From contig JANCYU010000024.1 in assembly GCA_026122205.1 (NCBI GenBank), forward strand, positions 62,001 through 126,000: a stretch of DNA of 64,000 nucleotides. Reading direction: 5' to 3'. Below, in pieces: positions 31,936 to 45,187 of the stretch; within the stretch, counting starts at the first letter, position 1; each line of letters starts with the position of its first letter. Both the position numbers and the translations under genes were made by a program. The notes below the pieces were generated by a model, which saw only the letters and a program-made list of their open reading frames with translations, did no database searches and had not been told where the DNA came from. This DNA comes from Galdieria yellowstonensis (lineage: Eukaryota > Rhodophyta > Bangiophyceae > Galdieriales > Galdieriaceae).

Positions 31936-33073
31936 TTATTCGTTCAGTTGAGAAAGAATATAATCTAAAGCCTCCTCACTTGCCAAGACTCCTTGATTCT
32001 GCACTCGATGCCAGCAAGAATTATTCCTCTCTAGTTGTTCCGATACTTTAAAATGTGAAACATTGACTACTACTACGTGTCTACATTCCTGTGCGAGTTT
32101 CAAGTCATTTTCATCATCCATCCTGTATCCATATAAGTCCCAAGTGTCGTAAATATAATAAAAGCTTACTTACAGTAATGCTGCAGAACTAGAGTCCAAT
32201 GAAAGTTTTCTTAAAATATGTTTCGCTGCATTCTCTTTACCCGAAATAGAAGGAAGAATATCCAACTGATTCAAATTAGAAACTAGTTGAACAGCTTCGT
32301 TCTGTCGGAGTTCGGCTTCGATACGTTTCCATTCTTTGCCAAGCTCTGTGTTTGGTTCCGGCACCTTGAAACGGAACTGGGTCAAATAGCCATTGGCATC
32401 TAACTACATCTCAACGTCAAAAAAGTAAAATATTTCTTTTTAAGAACGAACTTTCAGTCCAATTTGCGATAAAAGCCTGTAGGCATCCCATAAAGGGCCG
32501 GGCCTTTCCTCTGGTGGAGTTGCTATATTGTAACGAGAGCCCATAAAGTTGAAAATAGTTTGTTGCCACTCTTCGTCTAATTTTCCTTGCTGTGTGATAA
32601 CTCCACCATTTTCGAAAACCTTGCAGGTTGAATTCGTAACTTAAACGAACGAGACTTTAGTGTACCTCAAAATCGACCTTTGGTAAGATAGAACGCCGAT
32701 TTTCAAAAGTGACCGTTCTCGCTCCACTTGTATATACAAAATAAACTCCTTTCTCACGAACCTCTTCGATACGTTTACACGTTTCTTCAGAGATCAACGC
32801 ATAACCTCGAGTCTTCGAAGGCAACGACAAGCAAACCCTTGCTTTTCCGGAACAATTGTACCTATACATTAAAAGTTTGATGAATCCTTGTACTTTTTTG
32901 CAACCAGCATACTTGACCAGGAATTTTCCATCGTCGAGTTGTTCGATGGCTGCATATCTAAAAGGAGGAATAAGTTTTCTATATCATCAAATAAACTTTC
33001 AGAACCTTTCAAGTTCTTTTGGATAATGAACTAGAGTTCCATCCAAGTCCGAAAACACAATTCTTATAGTCAT
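31936..33073 (-). CDS. HAD-superfamily phosphatase (type IIB cap, sucrose-phosphatase-like)
   Basis: Exons 33073-33006, 32957-32666, 32619-32452, 32403-32174 and 32122-31936 (introns 46-51 nt) give 314 aa. HAD motif I is FSDLDGTLVH at the very N terminus with the nucleophile Asp, motif II is the Ser in YTSGAR, and motif IV is LMDDENDLKLA, formed across the last intron. The order, with a large insert between motifs II and IV, fits type IIB (Cof/SPP-like) enzymes. The substrate could be a sugar phosphate but is not determined. Its stop is 12 bp from that of Ku80, tail-to-tail. Confidence 0.85.
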
Positions 33074-33415
33074 GAAAACAAATAATGGCACACTTGGGAG
33101 GAGGTCTCTCCGCATCTCCCAACGATATTTGGATAAGGAAGGCTTTTCCTTCTTTGTTTAGAGAACAACCACAACACATAATAATAATAATATGACAGAT
33201 CAAAAAGAACATGGAATACCAAATTATTTGTTTATTCACTGACACAACATATACAGCAGATAGTTTACTTAACGCTCCAGTATAAACAATGATGGATAGA
33301 TGACAATCACGTTCCAATGAAACACTGTTCATGAAATATTTCCCGTCTTCCAGTTAATTAGATGTAGTGCATATACGCAAATATGTATACATACACATAT
33401 ATACAACAATCACCT
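33074..33415. other. Intergenic region between the HAD gene and the ATM 3' end
   Basis: 342 bp holding the HAD promoter and probably the ATM 3' UTR. It contains a short TAA/TAT repeat near 33180-33195 and an alternating TA/CA-rich stretch near 33375-33405. An open frame on the minus strand here looks like a chance ORF. No RNA gene was recognised. Confidence 0.45.
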
Positions 33416-36400
33416 TCATACCCAAGGCGCCCAGCCTTCATACAATTTACACAACAACTCTACATTCTTGGCATCGTTAATCAAACGACGGACATGAGTT
33501 CGAGTATCCACTTGTTCATTATCCAGATAGCCACTCAATTTCTCTTCAACACGTAAGAGAGCTCGAGCAGCCTCGCTATTTCCTTGCATCTGATATTCTT
33601 CCTGCTGCACACTGCCTTCTTCCCTTAAAAATGCAGCGGTTTTCGAAGACTTGTTTTGTTTCAAAAAAGCTTTCAACGGAGATAATGCCCAACGAAAGAG
33701 AGGATCATGTAGAAAGACTTTAATCACAGTCAGTAGGATCTTCTTATGATCTTGCAAAACCTTCAAGGTGGCTTCACAAGATCTTCGAAAAGGGCCCTAT
33801 TGAAAACATGAGACTTGGAACGCAACTTGATACTATTCTTACCTCCACGCCATAACAACCTAGTCCATCGACGATATCTCTCGTAAGACGGAAAGGAACA
33901 CGCTCCGGAGTCCGCAACAGCCTTCTCAACAAATTTATCCTCGACAAGTCGTTCATAAAATACTACTTCTTCTTACCTCCCTTGTTCAAATGCAATGCCA
34001 AAGTCAATATGTACGACCTCCGCGGTGTGTACGTCCAATAGAATATTGGAACAATGGCGATCTCCCAAACCGATCAAATATCCTATCATGCTACTCGCAG
34101 CTACAGAACGAGCATATGCTAAGCGACGTTCCAAACATTGGGAAGGAATCTGAAAATACTCCAGAAAAAAATATCGAAATACAGGTTGAAAATTTCGACA
34201 TATTTCATTGAATACTTCATATTTCTTATCCTCTGAAGCCTCGCGGAGTTTCTTTCTGCATTGAACACTGAGCCAGTCTTGAGGTCTAAAACTAGTTGAA
34301 TATCTCAGATACGCAGTTAGCATCTATATATTGTGCAACTCACCGACAATGTGCACTCTCCTTTTCAGAACCTGTCGCACCTATCAAATAGGTACCAAGC
34401 GGCACCGTTCCTTCCACCCACTGCACAACACCAGCACATGGACTTAACGGAAGTACGTTGTAAGTTCGCATCAACAACCTACGGTTTCTTGTCGTTTGAC
34501 TCATAAATAGTAATTGATTGGAAATATGAAAGACTTGCTGCATAATGGCATCCTGTCTCAAGTCATCACAACCCTTTACAAGTTGCTTGTATTCTTTTCC
34601 ATCCGAACCAAGACAAACAATGACCTTTGGGTGATTAATACCTCCAGCAACTTGAAACTTTTCAACAAATGAAACGATAAAGGGAGAAGCTTCATAGTGA
34701 TCATTATCGTGTCCAAAATTATTCGATAGACAAGGAACGCGTACAAATTGAAAGTCATGAATCTTTCCAAGTAAAAGTGACTTGGTTGAAAATCCATCTG
34801 AAGAGAGGCGTCATCAATTTCTTCCCAAGGAGTGTGATATACTTACTCTCTGAATCTATCGCTAGTTCCGAAAGTTCCAAGTACGCTTCACTTAGTTCCT
34901 TCATCTGTTTTATAAGTTTGCCGTGAAAATGAGACAATTGTTTCAAAATTTTGGTTGCTGCTTCTTTTTTTGTAACTTCCACGTTGAATCTTTCTGCACC
35001 TCTTTGAGTTTGCGGTATTCTGTCTCCATTGGATAAAGCTAAAAGCTGCCAAATGCAGTCATGAGGAAACATCCTGGCCATTTCAAAAATAAACTTATAA
35101 ACGGTCTTGTAAAAAAGGTTATCCTTCATATCCAGTCTGCTTGATAACTGATAAATCAATGGCCTGAACTTTTTCAGAAACAGCGTCGATTCTTCAAATT
35201 TCAACAATGACATAACGTATGTATTCACTTCTTTGCTAAGATTATTACTCATCCAGAGATCCACGAAACGAAATGTGCTAACTAGGTCGTAACGATTTCC
35301 CGAAAGTAGACATTGTGCATAATTTTCAAGGGCACATTTCAACCAGAATTCACAATCTTCTCTAGTGGCGTGCACTCTAGCTCTATTACGTTCAATCTGT
35401 CCAGAAAAGTTTAGATTCAAATTTCAGGAAAAAATAAATTCCAACCTCCTTTTGTAAAGAACGAATATGACGCGCAAGCTCATCCTTTTGCGAACGCGTC
35501 AGATTGTTATGTTTGGTCAGTTGCTTGCATTTCTCCAGCTCTTCTTCACGTTGCTCGTCCAAACAGCTCTCAAATCTACGTTCTGCTGACTTCTCATAAC
35601 CTTCAATAGAGGACAAAATCTAGTCAACCTCGACAGATTAGACGATAAGATGAAATCAAGGAGAAGAAGCATACCTTATCCGAAAAAGATGCCAAAGAAT
35701 AACAACTTTGAGATCTTACTTCAGCAAGAAGCTCACAATTCATACAAATATCCTTTGCATGACTCAGGTAGTTTGTGAAAATGGTTTTTGCACTTTCCGA
35801 ATGCGTCTCATAAAGCCATCTTCCTAAAAGTAAAGAAGCATGGGTATATGTTTGTAGCATGAGTTTTATAGGAACAGCTTCCTTAGGCTCGCATGTAGAC
35901 AAGTTCTACAAGACATTTCGTTTCGACATCAACGAAAGAACTTTATCACTTACCATCCATTCCTCAGGACGAAAGTGCTTCAGCATCGTTGAAACTCCTT
36001 GTATTGCCGAGTCAAATTCTCTCTTCTCATATAAAAGCTTTGCTCTCTCCAAAATGAAAACACTAGATAATAAAGTGGTCGAATGGTCGCTGCTTTCTCG
36101 AAGATTGATAGAAATTGGTCTCCACAGCCTTTGTACCAATTGAACAATATCGTAAAACGCTGCCTCCTTCTCAATAACTTCTTTTTGCCCTCGATTCCAA
36201 CATTCGAGATATCTGACAAACCATATAACAAAATTTGTAAGCTGATGTCGTTCGAGGCTCATTTCACAAAGTTGGCGGATGGTCTTATGACCAAATGAAA
36301 TGCTCTTGTAGTCTTCATACAGGCATATAGAGTCCAATACAGAAAGATTTTCCTGATCTACATACGAACTGGAGCATAGTCTGGAAATCACCTGCGATAT

Positions 36401-39400
36401 ACATCTAGAGGATTCATAACATACATTTTCAACAAGCATCCAAGTGTCCAATTCTTCAGGAATCGGATATTCAGATGAATGATGAGAAGCTGCCATATCT
36501 AATGAGAAATGGCGCGGAAACGATTCCTCTTCCAAGAATTCCCACTTATTCAAGTAGCTCACTGCATGTAAAGAGTTTAAATCATCTTTTAATGGAAATT
36601 ATCATGAGTGTATATTTTCGAAAGACAATTGCAAAGAGAGACAAACCTTGCTTTTGTATGCAGTCAGCCACATAATGCAAACCACATTGGTTTAGAATAG
36701 AGTATAACTTGACCAAAGCAGCTTGCTTCAAGTCATATTTTGTAAACGAATTCTCGGTAGTGCTCAAGAAGTGATCCAGGTATCGTAAGGATAGCTCATA
36801 TTGACAATTTCTCTCTGCAAGGGTTGCCAAGTTGTAGAAATGTTTCCGGTCAAAAGGATCAAGATTGGCTGCAACAGTTGGAAAAGCATCAACCAAATCG
36901 GCATCAGAGAGACCCGCGGCACTTTCAACCAAATTTTGCAAATTTCCATAGTCGCGCCCCAATAAAAAGTTTGAATGATCCGCCGTTTGAAGCAAAGGAG
37001 AAGCAATGTCGAGACTTTCTAGTGCCAGCTCATAGTAGAAAAAGGCAGTCGCGTACTTCTTCACTCGGAACGCAGCATCGGCTAGAGTTCGTAACTGCGT
37101 CGAATTAAACAGGTCGGTAACCTTACACGGTATCTGAACGTTCGAACGATCCCTGTAGAAGCTATCCAAGTTCATGCTTTTGAAACTTTCAGCAACCGGA
37201 AAAATTCTAAAAAGAATTACTGACCATTGAGAACGCACGAAATCCAGACTTTCTATGAAAACCAAGGTCATCCTGGAAGAACGTGTTGCATCACTGCATG
37301 CAAATACCAAGCCATCTCGAACTCGATGCCACTCTTGAACATTATTAGAGGCGTAAATCTCTATCAGTATCAAAGGAAACACAAACACTGCGACTTCCAA
37401 GCTGACAAGAGACAATTCGCCTATGTGACATACACAAATCACACAATGCAAGGACGAAGAAATCAATCGAATGCTTACGCAGATAGACCAAGATACTTGA
37501 ATCAACACAAGGATTATGCAACAAACTGCAAACAAGTTGCCGAAACCACAAAAACTCATCTGAGCCCAAATTGGTATTTAGGAGCCTTTCGAAGTCATCG
37601 GACTGTATTCGAACATCAATGGTAGTCATTTGTCTTCGTTGCAACAAAGAAAATACTTGTTGATGCAACAAAAAATCAAAGGAGGACGCATTCTGCATAT
37701 ATTTGTGCGTCTTTCTATCATTAAAAAACCGGCATAAAGCGGAATAGGCAGCAGTCCAAGATACCTCGTCACTCGACAAGAATTTCCTGAAAATCTTAGA
37801 CACGAACAAAGACAAACTAAGAAATATACGTACGAAAAAGATACTCGAATTAAGGCATCAACAACTTGAGACCAAGATTTTAGCGAGAATAGAGAGGGAA
37901 TCTGAAATACACAGGCACTTTCGAAACAAACGATACCAGTTGGATACATTTCTGGATCAAATAATGCCAAAAGGCATCTTTTGGCTATCTCATAAACACT
38001 TGTCCGGTCAAATGGAAACAGTTCGTCACAAGTCACAAATGGAAGCCAATCCCTCACAATGGAAAGTACGTATGCAACACACCGAGCAAGTGAACTTTGA
38101 CAAATGGATTCTTTCCTTTCCTTTACGCGTGCAATTTCTTCTCCATTTCTTTCCAGTATTTCTTGTAATAGTTGCAATCTAGTTTGGTAAGGAAATTATT
38201 TTCTGAAGCTAATAATACTGCACAATACCTTGCCACGACTACAAGAGGAGCCAAGGGAGGTCGTCTAGAATACATTTGAACAAAAAAGTTTAATTGCTCC
38301 TCCCATGTAGGAAATGAATGGAAGACACTCTTGTAGTAGAAATCACTAGCTTCATTAGGTGACAGAGCAGGGGCACATGCTGGAGGATCTAAATGCAGCA
38401 CAATTTCACTTGGCAAGTCGACCAAGAGCCGACAAACTATGTCGCTAAATGCAGCGCAAGTCATATCGAAAAAATTCAAACGAACAAATAAGCCTAGAAA
38501 TGAAATTTTGCAAAAGTTCATAAAAAACGATGGAATCACTCACATGACAATAACTCTTGCAACACAAAGTCTTCAAGCTTCGACCGAGCAATTTGGTTTC
38601 CAAGCCTTTGAACTACTTTCCCAATGATTCCAAAAGCATCATTGGAAAGGAAATGCTCCATATCAAGATGCAAAAAGACGAAAAACCACGATAGACTATA
38701 AGAAAGAGGTAATTCCTCTGAGCCACTATGATACCATTCTTCCAGCAACTGAAACAGGCAAAGCGACACTTTCAAGTCTACTTTGCGTCTGGATAAGAAA
38801 AAACGTAATTCTAACAAGGAGACAGCAAAAAGTTCAACCTTTAGACTTCCACGTTGTCGTCGAAACAAATTCGACAGAAAATCAAGTATACCATCAAAGT
38901 CGATGGACAAAACACTTCCTAAGCATTTATCCAAAAAGTCTTGTAATTCCAAAGAACGATGGATGGAGGCGTCGTTCGTAGGCCGCGCCAATTCTTGAGA
39001 CAAGCTCGAATCCAGGATAGAAACCAGCAGCTCCTGCCTGGATTCAGTATTCGATACAATCAAAGAGGAAGAGCTTGCGACAGAAAATGTCTTTGCTGCC
39101 TCCAGGAGAACACAATATTCGAAAGGGAACGAATGCTCGTATGAATCAAATGACCAACTAACAATCCAGTAAGCAAACATGCGATAAATTTCAGGAATGA
39201 CCAACTTACTCGAACAAGTCAAATGGGAATTCATTCAGTTGCTTTTGGCTGAGCTTCAACCACTGAAAGAGAATAGACCAAGAATGTTGACGAAAGAAAC
39301 TGCGAATACTATAGTAACCACTATCTACGGAAATCTCTTCCAAGTGATGCTTAAGCATGCTCCATTCAAACTTTTCTATTCTCGTACATATACAGCTACA

Positions 39401-42400
39401 ACAGCGAATAAGACAGCCAGTACTTTGTTTGCTAATCAGACGCGAAATTGTGAGAAGGCGTTCCTGCGATGTGTTATTCAACTCGGAAATACTTTGCACC
39501 GCAGAGATAAGAATGAATTCAGATACATTTTCGTCAAATTGGCAAACATATTCCATAAAAGAACTTAAAAAAAGACACTGAACATGAAATGCTCCTTCGC
39601 AAAGCCTAGTCCAAAATAACTGAAAACAATGCATGAAAATTGCAACATGTTGTTTTTTTTGGAATCTATGCATGATAAATCCAATTAACACCCAAGGTTG
39701 ATAAAAGGTATCCAAAAAGTACTGGCCGTGAGAGGAAAGCAGCCTAAGAAAAGATTGATCACAAACAAAAGGGTTAGAGTTTCTGCTACGTACTTGGAGC
39801 CAACTAAATTCAAAAATTCTAGGATATGTAAGAGAGTAGTATCATCCAAACAAGTGAGATCACGAGATCGGAATCCTTCCAGAACAACTCTCACGTAGCT
39901 TAAAAGTAACTTTACAGAGGATAGATTGCTTGGGGCAGACAAACGATAGAGTTGAAGAGATTCCCAATCTTTCATTTTCTCCAAAAGCATCTTGTCTAGT
40001 TCTAGGAGTATTCTTTGATAGTCTTCGTGGCTACAGTAGAAAACGGCATGGCAGCGAAGATAAGTAATAATGCTTTGTTCCGCTGAGAGACTAAAAGAAT
40101 CGGGAAAGAAGCAAAGATCTGCTTTCCAAAGAAAATTCCTCGGAACATTGAAATCATGATACAAAGTATACGAACTCTGACTGAAAAAGTAGACAAACAT
40201 AGTATGCCGAGTAACACAGGAGAATGGTGGATAGCCAAAGAGCTTTGAAAACCCAGGTGTTTGCACTTGTAGCAAACTGCTTAATTCTAATGAGAGTCCT
40301 TTTCAAGAGATAAGGATAATGAGTTTTGCATTGTGGCTTTAAACGAACACTTACCTCTATCTTCTTCGCTTTTATCCTGCAGATAAGCAAAGGGTTTTGC
40401 GAGAGAAATTCTTCTTTTCTTTGAGACATGCGGTAAATCTGCGTTCGATTGAGTTGCAAGTGCCATAGGGCATCCGGAGAAATCTTTCGATAGCTGCAAA
40501 GATCTCTGCAATGCCGATTTAAACTTTTCGACAAGCTCGGGACTCCAGTCAAAACGTTGACGAATGGATAATATTGTAGCTATTGACTTTGCAAAAGCAG
40601 CTATATCCAATATGCCATTCCTGCTATTACAAGTGGACGAAATAATGTATTCAAAGCTAATGAGAGCATTTCGAAAAATATCTTCTGTAATTTCCTTCAA
40701 GGACAGCAAATTCGCACTAGAAGATTTCCATTTGCTCGCTAATAGTCGCAAGAGTTCAGATACAAAGTACAAAAGTTTCGGATCTAAACAATCGGACATC
40801 TTCCTTGTCATAAACTTCTTCACTTCTTCTAAATAAACTGGAGCGGACTCCATTCCTTTGGAAACCTCCTTACGCCACTTCGGATTATCATTTTGTAGTA
40901 GCCCAAGCTTCTCGCTTCGAGGAGATACGAGGCTCGTGAAACTTCCAGTTGCGTCGTTACAGCATTGCATTTTATCCATAAGTACACTAAATTCCGACCT
41001 TTTAGAACAATAAGAGGTGCAGTAAGAGAAATCGCTGTGCTGCTTTGGACAGTCAAGCTGGGCATGGTCCAAGGTGATAACAACAAGCAATCTGACCAAC
41101 TTGCTCAGAGATATGTAGTCCAGTTCGCTCAAAGAAGAAAGAAATTTGCAAAGATTTTCTTTCAAAATCATGTCAAGAAAGGAATTCCCAAAATAACCGG
41201 TGAAATGATACAGTGCATAGACTAGTAGATTTTTCTCAACGCCAATGTCACTTTGTAGAATTTTGGTTGCTGCTAAGTACAATTCAGAGGCGAAATGACT
41301 CTTCAAGTCACTGCGAGTCGTAGTAAGTAAAGCATGCAGAAAGAAGCAGCACGTAAATATGAATAATGATGTTGAATTTTCACAATTCCTACAGGTAAAT
41401 TATCATAAATTTGTATGTCGAAGAAACAGATCGCACTTGCCTTGAAGAAAGATGAAAGAACTTGTATGCATAAGAGACAGGAAACACGGAAGAATACAGT
41501 GAGATAAGCCGAACGATATGGAAACAACAGGCACAAATATCGTTCTTATTCTCTTGTTCGCTTCTATGGCTAATTTCGATAGTGTGGGGTGTTTCGAAAA
41601 GACCGCAAAGAGTGTCAAAGAGTTCCAAACGCTCTTGAAGCTCTCTACGGACAGACGAATAGCTTTGGAGTTTGAAGGTGAGCAAATATGTGATGAAATC
41701 CGGTGATACTGTCCCCTTTTGCCAAAGACCAAGCAACTCCGACAAACTGAGCAAATGTGAAAGATACTCGATGGCTTCGTCACCAGAACCCGGATACTGC
41801 CTACCGTATTCCGCAACCAAATCTGCCGCATTTCTTGCAGAATAGTTTTGGCTCGGTAATAGTGTTGACACGACAACAAGATAGCCGATGACACCAGCTT
41901 GCCACTTTTTTTCTTTCACCAAATTCCATGCAATACATGTTGCATCGTTGTCTATCCTTCGAAGAATATCAGCTTCGAGTTCCAGACTACGTTGACATAA
42001 CATATGGAATAGGCATGATATCGCAAAGGAAATTCCATCCGTATCTGAAACTGAAGACTTGTAGCACTCCTGAAGAAACTGAAGCGTTACCTTCATTAAC
42101 CTGTTCAGAAGGTTTTGATCAGCGACTTGGAAAAGCTGGCCTTTCTGAATAAGTGTGACGATAATTTGGCGAGCAGCAGTTAACTGCAAACGACGAGAAG
42201 CGACATCAGCAGTCTCTGTTGAGTTGAAGGATTCAAAAGATAGTTCGTACCACTTTGCAAGCTGTTTTCTTCCAAGATGTTGCAAAACTGTTGCATATCC
42301 CAGAATATCTCTCGCGAGACACCACATGCTTGAATGAATATTCTCTCTATGTTTGTCTTTTAAGGAAGTGAAAGCAAATCGCAAAGCATTCAATATGAAG

Positions 42401-42813
42401 TCATTAAAAACATGATCAAGCATGTTCCATTCACTATCAGCTCCACACATATCCTCAAGGGCTATTCGTACTACTGCTTGTAAAGTTTCAGCCATTTCTT
42501 TCTGCGTCGACAACTTTCTGTTTCTAGACGAAATTTCTGAAGAACAATCATATTCAATGATATCAACAAGATCTCTTATTATGTTTCCCCATGAAACAGT
42601 CTCCAGATTGGAACTCTTCTCTGAGTGAAATGCACTAATATTCTGCAGAAGAGTTGTTCTGAACTTTTCAGAAAGTAATATAGTTCTTAGGTCTCTTATG
42701 CTTTTTACTTTCAATCTTTCACTGATTCCTTTCATTTCATTCTGACCTTGTAGAAGAGTAGAAAGTAAGTGTGCGACTGCCGCCACAGAAGAAGAATGGT
42801 CATGCGGAGTCAT
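33416..42813 (-). CDS. ATM: ATM/Tel1 PI3K-like protein kinase, 17 exons
   Basis: Apical kinase of the double-strand-break response. Exons: 42813-41441, 41388-40355, 40298-39794, 39743-39210, 39157-38544, 38493-38229, 38178-37834, 37786-37434, 37393-36647, 36561-35954, 35905-35675, 35619-35446, 35396-34847, 34797-34344, 34291-33974, 33921-33843 and 33796-33416. Phase holds throughout, giving about 2,854 aa, near the usual size. The N-terminal helical repeats have a TAN-like start, and a FAT domain precedes the kinase (about 2400-2780). The kinase shows KYEVFNEICRNFQPVFRYF, GLGDRHCSNILLD, VHIDFGIAFEQG and VPFRLTRDIVDGLG. The FATC tail is LCKLYEGWAPWV. These loops are ATM-specific, unlike ATR or TOR. 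The exon 8-9 junction is the least certain, and intron 1 is GC-AG. Confidence 0.93.
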
Positions 42814-42856
42814 AAATGGCGCCAAATGACAAAACTTGAAAACGATTCGTTTTGAA

Positions 42857-45158
42857 ATGTCGGCTTCTCCCGACAGTGTTACAGAAAAGACTCTAGTGAC
42901 CAACGAGACAAGTGAAAACGAGACAGAGTCGCATAATAAAGAAAATAGAGTTGTAAATGAAACCACTGTAACACCGAAACGAGAGCTTGACGTTTACCTT
43001 GAGACGCTAAAGGGTCTTGTTCGAGAATTTCAAACTGAGTGTACAGGAGACCAAGATTTGTTCAAACTTGTGGAAGATCAAGAAGAAACATTAAAGAATA
43101 CTACGAAAGTTGAGAACAGAGCAGCGGTTTTGTTACAAGGGGCCCGTGGCTCTAAAGACCAAGTTCTCAGACAAGGCCTTAAAGTCATAGGAGATGGCGA
43201 TTGGCAAAAGTTTTTCCACGAAGATAAGCTTGGAACTACGAAAAACTATGGAGGCCTCGAGATCAGGCGTCTTGAAACACTGACAGAGTGGGACGACGAG
43301 TTGTCTACTCTGGCTGATCAGTTTTTGCCCATATGGGAGTCAAATACTTCTTTGTTACCTTGTTCATACGCTCGAATGCTTCTAAACTTGAGGAAGAAAC
43401 GCATTATCCTTGAAAAACGAATAACTACTTGTGTATCAATTATTCGACGTCTATCTAAGCCACCGCAGAAAACCAGTCAAATGGCATCTTTCAAGTTGGA
43501 TGAACTGAAAATCAAACTAAAAAAACTTGAGCTAGATTGGAAAAGGCATCAAGAGAATGAAACAGAAATGCTAGAGCAATATCGAGAAAACAGAAGGAAG
43601 CAAAAGGAGAAAGAAGAACAACGATTGAAGAAGGAATTGGAGAAACAGGAAAGAAATGCGGAGAAAGAACGGCAAAAGTTGGAACGACGGTATCGTATCC
43701 AGCAAAGAGAGGATAAGAAAAGAATACTTCAGGAGCAAAGGGAGCGAAAAAAGATGGAAACAGAAGCAGAACAACAGTCTATTCATCGTCAAGCCGCTGT
43801 TCTTGAAAACTTTATAAAAAGCGTTCCTAAGCTATCTTTGTTTCATGGAGTCAATAGGCGATCGGTGTCCATTAGTGATGAGCTCCAACAAATGACAAGA
43901 GAAAACATGAAACAAGAAGAAATTAACGACATTGTGCAAAACCTACTTGTTTCTATTAAACACATTCGGAAAAAAGCGTGGAACAGTCTGGGCATCAAAT
44001 ACGTTTCGTTTGGACAATGTTACGGCAATCGAGTGAAACTGATTCAATTTGAAGATAGCCTTCGACCTCCCTTTCACGGAGTTGTTCCGCAAAAGCCATC
44101 GTCGACTTTGCCCAATGGGAGAAATCCATTTATTCGCCTAGGATGGCTCGATTATGACTATGATAGTGAAATAGAGTGGGTAGAATCGGAACCTGGAGAA
44201 AGTATCTCCGAAAGTGCTTCAGAAGACGATGATAGTCTCATGGATATCGAGTGCAATTCAAGTTCAGACACCGACTCGTTTTTAATCGACGATGAGCATA
44301 CTTCTCAAAGTATTCATGAATCTGGCTTAGAAGGATGTTTTCCGTTGCAAGAAGAGTTGGTTGGAATCGTCTTCTGTCATGAAGCCAATGAGGCCCAACG
44401 AGAAATACTGTCCAAATTTCCAAGAAAGCCAATTTCAAATATCAAGATAGTCAACGATAATAATGTAGGAACATCTTTGAAAACTTCTCTCGACTCTCAT
44501 GATAATTCGGAAAACCTTTCAAATGACCAAGCAGAGCAAGTATTGGAAATGACCGAAAATTGGAGAACGCTAGAAGACTTTTGGAATGTTCAAGAGAAGT
44601 ATAAAGAGGAAGGGTTCCAAGTTCCGTCCTCGGCCACAGGTACGTAGATATCCTTTCTACCTGTTTCTCGCTATTTGACGAATCTGCAAAGCAAGTGTAA
44701 ATATCAAATTCGACGCATTATCACCTTCCGCCTGTCAACAATCAAAAATTTTACGCGAATTTCATCAATACTTGTTTGCATTATTACAAGACGACGGGAC
44801 TGGTTGTCAAAATGGTGACTTGACCTATTTGCGAAAACGCTTCCAGTTCCTTTTCTTTCCTTTGACTTCCTTATCTGTAATCCATGATATGCATTCGGAA
44901 ACTTTGTCGATGATGGTAAGAACATGTCTAGTATACCATGAGCAGCAAGAATGGTTAATGTTCATGGGATCCTGTCTTCTTTGCATCATGCAAACAATCC
45001 AGAAAAACTTGGAGTCTATTCATACTGCGAAACTCGAAGAGTTGAAAACTACAAGGAACCTTGTTACAGAGCTTCTACATTTGGAAACATTCACCGTTAG
45101 TATAAGAACAGCATTTGAAGCTCTTGAAGATAAAATAAGAGATATTATTACAAGATAG
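42857..45158 (+). CDS. CHAF1A: Chromatin assembly factor 1 large subunit (p150/FAS1)
   Basis: Histone H3-H4 chaperone for replication- and repair-coupled nucleosome assembly. Exons 42857-44639 and 44692-45158 (52-nt intron) give 749 aa. It has a Lys/Glu/Arg-rich KER helix (about residues 240-320). The p150 signature follows: KLIQFEDSLRPPF, then DYDYDSEIEWVESEPGESISES and an acidic run (about 430-480). The last ~155 residues, from exon 2, are helical and not part of the core signature. The ATG at 42857 lies 43 bp from the divergent ATM start. No clear PCNA-binding PIP box was spotted. Confidence 0.9.
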
Positions 45159-45187
45159 TACTCCTGAGGCTCATGGGATTTGTTCAG

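Noticed and set aside
33009..33332. Minus-strand frame of 107 codons
   Set aside because: It runs through the HAD first exon in another frame and the intergenic spacer, and has low-complexity hydrophobic content.
38123..38177. A 32-nt ATM intron near 38135
   Set aside because: A better solution was found: a 50-nt intron at 38179-38228 that keeps phase and has standard GT-AG ends.
40564..40836. Plus-strand ORF of 90 codons within ATM
   Set aside because: Antisense to the ATM helical repeats. No independent evidence.
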